64,000 nt of DNA. Origin: Mauremys mutica (taxonomy: Eukaryota > Chordata > Testudines > Geoemydidae). The position numbers and the translations under genes were made by a program. Numbering within the stretch: position 1 is the first letter of the stretch; the number at the start of each line of letters is the position of its first letter. The DNA is taken from assembly GCF_020497125.1 (NCBI RefSeq), contig NC_059094.1:4753733-4817732 (forward strand), written 5' to 3'. Shown here in pieces: positions 55,765 to 64,000 of this stretch. The notes under the pieces are model-generated. The model was given only the letters and a program-made list of their open reading frames with translations, made no database searches and had not been told where the DNA came from.

Positions 55765-55890
55765 AATGCAGCCAGCTCTGGGGTGGAATACAGCAACTGT
55801 TTAACAGCACCCAGCTATATAGCAATTTAGGACAAGAAGAGAAGAATATTCTTTCCAGTTGATAGTGCACAGGGAATTACAGGAGGTCAA
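55765..55890 (+). repeat. Ancient dispersed repeat, copy B (pairs with 31905-32050)
   Basis: See the match described for copy A. The shared string is CTGAAATGCAGCCA followed by CTGGGGTGGAA, with continuing weaker similarity. Confidence 0.65.
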
Positions 55891-55929
55891 ATATAAGCAT
55901 CCATATTAGGATTGGGCAGCCCATGGAGC

Positions 55930-56040
55930 AGTCACTGTCCCTGGGTTACAGATGGGGCAGCTCAGGCACAGACTTGCCCTGTCTGTAGCAGTCAGGAAAT
56001 GAACCCATGGCTCCGGCACCTTGGCTACAAGAGGGTTCCC
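55930..56040 (-). mobile_element. MIR-like fragment
   Basis: GGTTACAGATGGGGCAGCTC, then GGCACAGACTTGCCC and GTCAGGAAATGAACCCATGG, are the reverse complement of a MIR core. Confidence 0.6.
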
Positions 56041-57362
56041 AGGAGCCACTGCTCTTAGGGGAAGGGCTGGCACCTTGCAGAGTGGGGAACCTCCGGCTGT
56101 TTCCTGCCCTTTGTGTGGCTTTTCTGCCGCCTGCAAGGAACAGAGAAACCTCGGATGTGCCATGGGGACAGGGCTTTAAGTAGCAGGCACAGGAAACTGA
56201 GCCCCAGCAGCGGTGTGGGTCTGCGCGTTGCAGCCAGTTGGCAGCGGGAGCTGGGGCAGATTCCACAGATCACCTTACACAGGAGCTTAGTGTCACTGAG
56301 CCATGTCCGCTGGATTGGCGGCTCTGCCAGTCAGGCCAGGAACAGGTGCTGTGCTGGGGACATGGAGCTGGGAAGCTCTGCCCTCATTTACCATGTGCTC
56401 TGCAAACCCTCTTCACCTGTCACTTGCCCTCTCTCCCCTCCTCCAGCCACACCTGTGTGCACCCCCAGCCACCGCCAAATAGCTCACAGACAGCGTCACT
56501 GCTTTGTTACAGACCCTTCTGCTCCCACGGCACACTCGCCTGAGTGCACATGTACCGCCGACAGACCCCGGTCAGTCCCCCCTCTCCCCCCTTCCCCTGT
56601 CTCCACACCCAGGAGGTCCCCCCGTGAATGTGGGTGTACTGAACAATGGGCATGGACCAGAGCCGCCCTTGGGATTTCTACAAGTGCTGGTAGGCAGTAT
56701 TCAGCCGGACAGCCCTGTCTGCAGAGATCTCTGAGCATGCACAGAAACCTCCACAAGCACACAGTAAGGGCTCCACTTTAAATGGACATTTATGCCTCAT
56801 ACCCCCCCAGTCATGCAAACGCACTGTGCTTCCCAAACAATGCACCAAGACACACACGAGAATGCCTCCAGCTTTCACTGAAAACTAATTTTAACCAGTG
56901 AACACCTGCCAAATTGATTTTACGGGCTTGACACCGGTAAATCACTTTACATTTCAAGCCTCCACAAAATTTGCATCCTGCTATTTTTGAATCTCTTGGA
57001 AACTCTTAGCTTTGGCTTGTTTCATGGCGTAACTTTTATACTCGGAAGCCCAGAGGACGATCAGCACTGAGATGGCAGCATGAACATGTGCTGCAAAGCA
57101 CCGGGCAACCAGCACTTCGTGAGGCTCATCCCTGGTCCTCCCCATGTAGCTTCCTGTCTCTGCACTATGGTTCTGTGGCAGGAGCCTGCCCGAAGAAAAT
57201 CTCCATCTGGTAGAAACACAGAGCGCTAGTAAGTGGGCCTGTCTCGTTAGTTAGACACAAATTTGCTGTTAAGGTGACATGCTAAGAGCGTTGAGCTTGT
57301 GTACGTTCCATGCTGTGCAAGTTCAAGTTCTTCCTGGGGCAGTTTTCTGATCTGCTTAGTAC
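56041..57362. other. Unassigned non-coding stretch
   Basis: No gene or repeat recognised. Overlapping open frames (for example 56113-56781) lack motifs. Confidence 0.45.
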
Positions 57363-57367
57363 AAAGG

Positions 57368-58527
57368 TGTAACGATGCTGCCTCTGGCGGGACACAGCTG
57401 AGAGTGTCAATTCAGGACAAATTGCTTAGAGCAGGGCGGTTACAGCCCAAGGCTGGGGTTCCTTTGCACACCAAGCCAGCCAAACAGAGAGGACTTCAGT
57501 TTTACCCCACTGGCTAACCACAAGTCATACAAGCAATTCCCTTAGACAGTATCCTGGTATCACCGCCAGTACCACTTGCTATGGGGATGAATGATTATGA
57601 AAACCAATACCCCAGTAAAAGAAAAAAGGTTCTCCCGATCCCAAAGGACCAAGCCCCAGACCCAGGTCAATATATAAGTCAGATCTCACCCACAAATCAC
57701 GCTGTTGCCAGGTCAATGTACAAGTCAGATCTCACCCACAAATCACGCTGTTGCTAAGTCTTTAGAATCTAAAATCTAAAGGTTTATTCATAAAAAGAAA
57801 AAAATATTGATGAGAGCTAGAATTGGTTAAATGGAATCAATTACATATAGTAATGGCAAAGTTCTTGGTTCAGGCTTGTAGCAGTGATGGAATAAACTGC
57901 AGGTTCAAATCAAGTCTTTGGAGTACATCCCCCGCTGGGATGGGTCATTCAGTCCTTTGTTCCGAGCTTCAGTTTGTAGCAAGGTTCCTCTAGAAGTAAG
58001 AAGCAAAAATGGAGGGTTTTCCAGGGCCTTTGATATTCTCTGCCCTGTGGAAGGACACCCCTTTGTTCTTACCGTGGAAAACCACAGCAGCAAGATGGAG
58101 ATTGGAGTCACATGGGCAAGTCACATGTCCATGCATGACTCAGTTTGCAGGCCGACACCATTGTTTACATGTTAGTTTGAACGTTCCCAGGAAAGCTCAG
58201 AGGTGGGTTGGCGTCTCCCAAAGTTCATTGTCAGTTAAGTGTTTCTTGATTGGGCACTTACTGAGAATAGTCTCTTCTCAAGAAGCTGACCAAATGCTTC
58301 ACTGAGGCTACTTAGAATCAAACACATTGAGATACAAGTATAGAGCCAATAGTCATAACTTCAACTACAAAGTGATACACACATACAGGTAGCATAATTA
58401 TAACCAGCAAATCATAACCTTGTAATAGACCCTCACACGACAACTGTTGTACAATATTTGCTGCAAATATGGAACAGTGGTTGCAACAATGATCTATACG
58501 GTCACAGTTTATGTCAATAACGTCACA
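57368..58527 (-). mobile_element. Solo LTR, 1160 bp
   Basis: It has TG…CA ends (plus TGTAACGATG … AACGTCACA) and a perfect 5-bp duplication AAAGG (57363-57367 and 58528-58532). Minus orientation is favoured by AATAAACC on that strand (57780 region) and by the TGTGACGTTATTGAC start at 58527, which I recall as the beginning of a turtle LTR family. No internal genes adjoin it. Confidence 0.85.
57665..57756. repeat. 46-bp tandem duplication inside the LTR
   Basis: GGTCAATATATAAGTCAGAT then CTCACCCACAAATCACGCTG starts at 57665 and repeats at 57711 with three mismatches. Confidence 0.93.
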
Positions 58528-58532
58528 AAAGG

Positions 58533-60370
58533 TAACTGGGTGAAATAATAAAACGTGTTACACGGGAGCTCAGAGCAAATGATCTAATGAGCCTGTCTGG
58601 TCTTCAATCTGTGAACATTATTATGTGAAATGTCCTCTGGATTTTGGTGTGTAAATCATGCACCAGATCCTCAGCTAGTGTAAACTGGCCCAGATGGAGC
58701 TATATAGATTTACATCAGCTGGGTATCTGACCCCATCGTTGTTGATGTAGGACCTACAACAAAAGCAGGTTTTGCTCTCTTCCATCCCTGGAGCAGTAGT
58801 AACTAGCTCCCAAGCTGTGTTTGCAGAGCTCTGCTTCATCAGTGCATAAACAAGGATGCCATCATCCAAAAAGTCACCTTGGCTTCAGGAGTTACTGGGA
58901 AATGGCAGCATTGGCCAGGACAGGATTGTACCTTCACGCTCCCCGGTTACCTTAACTTGTCCTGGGGTATCTTCCCCGTGCCTGGAGCAGTGTGGTTGGG
59001 GCTGTGGAGGGCAGCGGGCAGGTTTTGCAGATGAAAGGTGCCACATGGGTATATTGATCAGTATTAAATCACTTTGCTTTGCTGGCAGCCAACAGCACCC
59101 CAAACGCGGTGCCTCAAACACACCCACCATCCGGGCGCCTGCCCAGCCCTCGGGGCCATGGCAAATGCCGCGTTCTGCAGGCTGCCTGTCGAAACCCATC
59201 AGCGCCTGGCACCCTTCTCCAGTCAAATGAGCCAGCGAACTCGATCAGCTGAACATGTGGGCAGCCGGTGGAGCATGACCTGGCTTGTTTTACACGTGGG
59301 GCTGCTGCTAAGGCAGGCCTTTCCTGTGCCAGCGTCGCACAGTGCCTCCAATGAACTGTTGCTCTCATCCGCCCTGCGGCTGCTGCTCTGCCCAGCTCTG
59401 CGCTTCAGCTCGCTCCGTGCTCCGGCAACCACTTTGCATTCAACTTTTGATATGGCATTGACTGACTTCAGCCCATTTCTCCAGAGACTCGTGAGAGCCA
59501 ATGGGAAGGCTCTGTCTGTGTGCTCCAAGCCAACTCCTGCTATTTCATAATTTCCTTTCACCTCCCCCTACAATCACCACAAGGCATTCCAGCTGTTGGG
59601 CATCACATGTACATCTGGGTCAGATGGAAGATTTAGCTTCACGCCCTGCCTTATAACACACCCTAAGTGTGGGGGTAATTACCAATAACTGCCCCCCCCG
59701 CCCCCCCGGCAGCTCTAGTTACCTGAGCAGAGCCAGCAAAAGATCACAGGGCCAGGGCCCAGCAGCAAACTGTTCTCTGTGCTTGCTGCAGCTGGGCTTT
59801 TCCAAAGGAGACAGTCACAGCTTCACAAGGCTAAGGTGGAGTTCTTCTCCGCACAGTGGCATTGTCGGCTCCAGGGCTCCTGCTTCTTTCTGACTCCAGC
59901 TCAGATCTGTGCAGATGAAAAGTAGCTGTGTGTTCTGAGTGCCAGGCTCACCCGGTCCCCTGAGATCTGCATCCTGGCCTCATAGACATCAAGGGGAGCT
60001 TTGCCACCGACCTCAGCAGGGCCAGGATTTCACCCTGAGAATCACATCGAGCTCTGTCCTTCTCCTCCATCACCACCAGTGATAAATGTTCCACAGGGCC
60101 AAATTCTACCCTCAGTGACCCCTGTGTGTGCTCCCCCATGGGCTCCCTCTAAATGATACTGCTGCAACCCCCCGGCTCTTCACCCTGCAGGCAGGACCAG
60201 TGCCAGGGCTGCAGCTCCAGAGTGGGCACCAGCTGCTCCCCTACAGCAGCAGCTTCTTCTTGTCACTCAAGGCAGCAGGGCTGGCTCTGACATGCCCGGT
60301 GTGGGCCTGCTCTGCTGAGGGAGGGGGGCTAATTTCCAGTCACTCTGCAGAAGGGAAATGAAATCCCTTT
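58533..60370. other. Unassigned non-coding stretch
   Basis: No gene or repeat family recognised. Overlapping frames at 59074-59561 have no domain. Confidence 0.45.
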
Positions 60371-61024
60371 TGTCACAGAGTCCCCGGGTGATGCTCTGGA
60401 ACTGCTCCCCACAAAGCCAGTCAGGACTTTGGGGAGCCTCCTCTCCCTCGGAGCAGACTGTCTTCAGGGCAAGAAGCTCACACGGCTTCACCTCCTGGGT
60501 CTGAACTTGGAGCATTCAGCATGTGCCCCTCCGTGCGCTTCCCACAGCGAGTCCGCCCAGGTGGGGTCCTGGGGAAGCCAGAGGGTCTTGCACCCCCACT
60601 TTGCAGTCAGCCGTGACTCTTAGCCAGCCAGTAAAACAGAGGTTTATTAGATGACAGGAACAGGGTCTAAAACAGAGCTTGTAGGTACAGAGAACAAGAC
60701 CCCTCGGCCGGGTCCATTCTGGGGCCCAGCAAGCCAGACAACCCCGTCTGCCCTCACTTCCAGTCCCCAGCCAGCTCCGGACTGAAAACCCCCTCCAGCC
60801 CCTCCTTTCTGGCCTTTGTCTCTTTCCCGGGCCAGGAGGTCACCTGATCTCTTTGTTTACCTTCAGCCATCCCCTTGCAGGGGCGGAGGGCCCCGGCCAT
60901 TTATTGCCAGGAGACAGAGTGTAGGCCATTTATGCACGCTGGAGACTTAAGAAATGCATAGGGGAAACTGAGGCACCCGCACAGTATTCAGAGGAAACAT
61001 TAAGAACAGTCCCACTTTGTCACA
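60371..61024 (-). mobile_element. Solo LTR (654 bp), same family as 24059-24771
   Basis: Plus strand TGTCACAGAG … CTTTGTCACA, with a perfect 5-bp duplication CCTTT (60366-60370 and 61025-61029). It is similar to 24059-24771 along its length, with a deletion near 60880-60950 relative to that copy. AATAAACC lies on the minus strand. No internal region is attached. Confidence 0.92.
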
Positions 61025-61029
61025 CCTTT

Positions 61030-61521
61030 GTTTCAGCCCCACTCAAACACTGTGCAAGCAAGTCAAACAATTAGCTGAGATTGCTGAGCTAGCTGCAGGG
61101 GGATGTTCGGGAATCCCGGGTGGTGCAATGGAGAAGAGGGGTGCGGCACAGGCCTGGCAGTTGTGTGTGTTTGTCGTGGGCATGCCAACAGGGGAGCCTG
61201 ATCTGTGAAGGGGTTGGCTGGCTCTGGCATGCAGAGCCCAAGGTGGAACAGGGCACAGCCAGGCTGGGAGCTGGTTATGGTGGGAGTATGATGCACCTTG
61301 GAGAGCAGTGTCTCATCCTGCTACCATGTGAGAAGGGAGCAGAGATGGGGAGACCATGTGGACTGATCTCTCATGCCTCCTTTCTGAGCCACCCTCAGGA
61401 GTCAGGGCTGCTGGGGAGCTGGCTCATGCTGAGGTCTCGTCCCCTAAATAAACACCAGTCCAGGCGTTCTCAGATCACTGAGCCACGCAGTGTTCGCAGG
61501 CGCTGGGTTCCACAATGGGAA
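61030..61521. other. Unassigned non-coding stretch
   Basis: Nothing recognised. Confidence 0.4.
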
Positions 61522-61770
61522 CCAAGACCATGTCTCTGCTACCTCTTATGTCGGCAAAACGTATGCCGCTCCTGGGTGTGAATATTCCGCCCCCGAGTGA
61601 TATAAGCTACGCCAGCCTAAGCGCTAGTGTGCACAGTGCTATGTCGGCAGGAGAGCGTCTCCCACCCACGGGGTGTGTGTGTGTGTGTGTTTGAGCGTCA
61701 GAGAGCGTCTGTGCCACACGCACTGCGGCAGTGCAGCAGACCTGGGACAGCTGGAGTGTAGACAGGCCCG
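61522..61770. mobile_element. GTCTACAC-ended MITE with GT microsatellite
   Basis: The left AAGACCATGTCTCTGCTACC and right GGAGTGTAGACAGGCCCG are roughly inverted. TTATGTCGGCAAAACGTATG inside matches the 17149 element (GTCGGCAAAAC). A GTGTGTGT run sits at 61674-61691. Confidence 0.65.
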
Positions 61771-64000
61771 AAGTCGAAGTGGTCAATGTTGGAGGCCTCA
61801 CCCTGGGCGCCTCAGCCCATATCTAGGCCCCTACGTAAGTGTCCTGCCTATCCCAGGCTGAGCCCCTCCAGCTCCGCTCGGCCGCAGTGGGAGCAGTGTC
61901 CAGCTCTCAGTGTGTGAAGGGGAAGGTGTTAGTGAGTCGGGCTGTCGTCCTGCCTGCAGGTCCCTGGGGGACAGGGTACCTCAGCCTCTGCTCTTTTGAC
62001 CTTAGCATCATCATCATGTGTTGTTCCTTATTAACTTAACTACAATGTTTCATTAATTAATGCCCACTTATAGCAAGCTGCAATCTGTTCTGGCATGACC
62101 CAGATTAACCACTGCCAGCTCCAGGAGGGCAACCCCAAGGGGACGGGCCAAGAATCCCCAGGAGCCTGCTAAATCCCAGCTGTCTTAGCCCCATTTGCCT
62201 GTCTTGTCATAGCACTGCTGCCTCGTTCCCAGCTCCAGCCAGCATGCAGAATGCAGCACTTTCAACAACCCCTTAATCACAACCTGTGCAGGGTCAGCAG
62301 CTCAGCCTGGCCTGGGAGCAAAGTGCTCTTCCAAGGAAGAACTGGAGCAATTGGTCTGTTGTTTAAAACTCCAGCTGAGCTTCACTGGAGTGAAGATCTG
62401 GGGGACTCCATAGCAGCCCCAGCAGCGAGGCTTGGGGACAGGGTCAGCTCCTCAGTGAAGGACTTTCTCTTGCAGGGCACAGATTCCACAGCCAGAACAT
62501 TCAATCCAGGCCCCACAGCACTTTGTCTTCTGATGATGGCCAAGGCTGAGCTCAGGTGTATTGCTGAGGCTGAGACTGAGACCTGTCAGCTGTGGGCACT
62601 ACCAGCCGCCCTGCCTGGGTCATTGTATGTGCCATGGGGGGACATCAGCAAGTCTTTGTCTTTAATGCTGGTGGAAGTGCTGAGCTGTCCCAGACAAGGA
62701 CTGAGCAGTTCTGCGCAGGTCCCATTGGGCTGGGTCCCTGGCCAGGCCACGTGGTCACATCTGTATGTATTATTATGAATGAATCAGTCGCATATGTTAA
62801 TATCCCAGATCCAGTGCCCAAGGGCCTCGGAACAGCTTAACAGAGACAGATACAAAAACATGCCCCAAAAACTACAGGGCAGGAGAAAGAAACCACCACA
62901 GGAGGGGTGGAAGTCAGGGCAGAAGGCAGGAGTGGGCTTCACCAATCAGACTACTTATCCTTGCTTTCCCTGCCCCCACCTCCCCATTCACAGACCAGTC
63001 CTGCCAGGGTTGCAGTCAGCCAGTTGCCCCAGGGGAAGCTGGGGCCGGGGGGAGGATGTGGAGACGTCACCGCTAGAGCCCTCTCCCCAGTCTGGTCCTG
63101 TAGAACGAAGAACGATCAGTCTCCAGGGAAGGGCGCGTGCAGAGACAGCAGTGTATCGGAATATCTCAGTACTAAAATTCTACTGGCTAACTGAAGACAG
63201 ATGTATAAAAATAGAGAAACACCATAGATGTTATTGTCACGGCTATTACCAAGGAAACACATTTACATACAGGAAAATGTCCAAAACATGCACCCTGGAT
63301 TTTGTGTACTTAGTCTGAGGTGTGGAAATGCTCCCATCCAGTGACCTGGGCCCAGGTGTGATCCCAGCCAAAATTCAACAAACTGAACCCTCTAACTCCC
63401 TACCCCGGATCCTTCCCCCAGCCAGAGCTCTCCCGCCAGCCCCAGCCTGGATCCCTCATTAGCTGTATGCAGGGAGACACCAATAAAGCCCCCTTAGCCC
63501 CAGCCTTGCACCCCAGAAATGTGCATCTAACACTGCTCAAGACCTTCTTGAGCAATGCAAGCTTATTAATTAGTTTGCCACTTCGTCAAAGGGTAGCGAA
63601 CATGCACCAGCCTTTGTAACTTGAGTAGATTCCTCAAACTTCAATCAAAAACACACTGCCTGAGACAAAACATTAGAATAACGTTGTTAACTAAAGAGAG
63701 CTAGATAGGAAGTGATTCTAAGTGGCATAAGCATGGAAGTTGAGAAGTGGTTACAAAAGGAAATAAAAAAACATTTGGAGTGCTCCGAACTGGGAAAGCT
63801 GTGCAGTTGGCACAGAGTGCTGGAGGGTTTGGTGTAGAAGAAGCCGAGCTTGTGGTTTCTATCTTTCGTCTTCCAAGCAATCTGGTGGTGTTCAGTGCAG
63901 GTGAGGGAGGAGAGGTGAGGTGGTGATGTCATTGTCCCTTATTTTATTCTCCTCCAGGTGCTGGAAAGATCCTTGCTGTGTCATGGGGGTGAGGCAGCCC
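61771..64000. other. Unassigned non-coding stretch
   Basis: No gene or repeat family is recognised. The segment 61985-62100 is AT-rich with CATTAATTAATGCCC and could be regulatory, but nothing firmer can be said. Confidence 0.4.

Overview
The window looks like nuclear DNA of a turtle, most likely a cryptodiran. Three things point that way. The interspersed repeats are dominated by CR1 LINEs whose 3' ends carry the ATTCTATG octamer. Two tRNA-headed SINEs with CR1-like tails match the Cry I / tortoise pol III SINE type. Several LTR, hAT and MITE families are ones I associate with turtle genomes. I could not support any exon of a host protein-coding gene, so the window is probably intergenic or intronic.

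Layout. 1-3.1 kb: nothing recognised. 3.1-4.0 kb: degenerate CTGGGAGCC-type tandem DNA. 4.4-12.4 kb: a dense nest of mobile elements. An old CR1-like LINE holds a hAT transposon, which holds a younger 2.4 kb CR1; the LINE also holds a MITE and a hammerhead-like repeat. 12.4-17 kb: mostly unassigned, apart from a nearly intact non-LTR reverse transcriptase tail on the minus strand (15-16 kb). 17-27 kb: MITEs, small hAT derivatives with 8-bp target duplications, a solo LTR with a 5-bp duplication, and GC-rich minisatellites. 27.7-30.5 kb: a 2.55 kb DNA transposon with CACTG termini and one uninterrupted 564-codon gene, inserted in an old LINE. 31-40 kb: older MIR-like SINEs, Cry I SINEs, CR1 fragments, a TG repeat and a possible conserved non-coding block. 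40.3-42.8 kb: a minus-strand LTR retroelement (LTR, primer site region, broken gag) ending in a 46-bp perfect inverted repeat. 43.3-46.5 kb: two large minisatellites. 47.2-47.8 kb: a non-repetitive block rich in homeodomain-type TAAT/ATTA words. 48.8-50.6 kb: a decayed CR1. 50.8-61 kb: further solo LTRs and hAT MITEs. 61-64 kb: one MITE, otherwise unassigned.

The genes present are those of selfish elements and do not form a host pathway. The most notable items are the intact, unfamiliar transposase-like gene at 28.2-29.9 kb, the hammerhead-ribozyme-like core in the dispersed repeat at 5.1, 6.2 and 45.4 kb, and the head-to-head gag rearrangement at 40.4-40.7 kb. All family names come from reading motifs and remembering repeat families. 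No database search was run.
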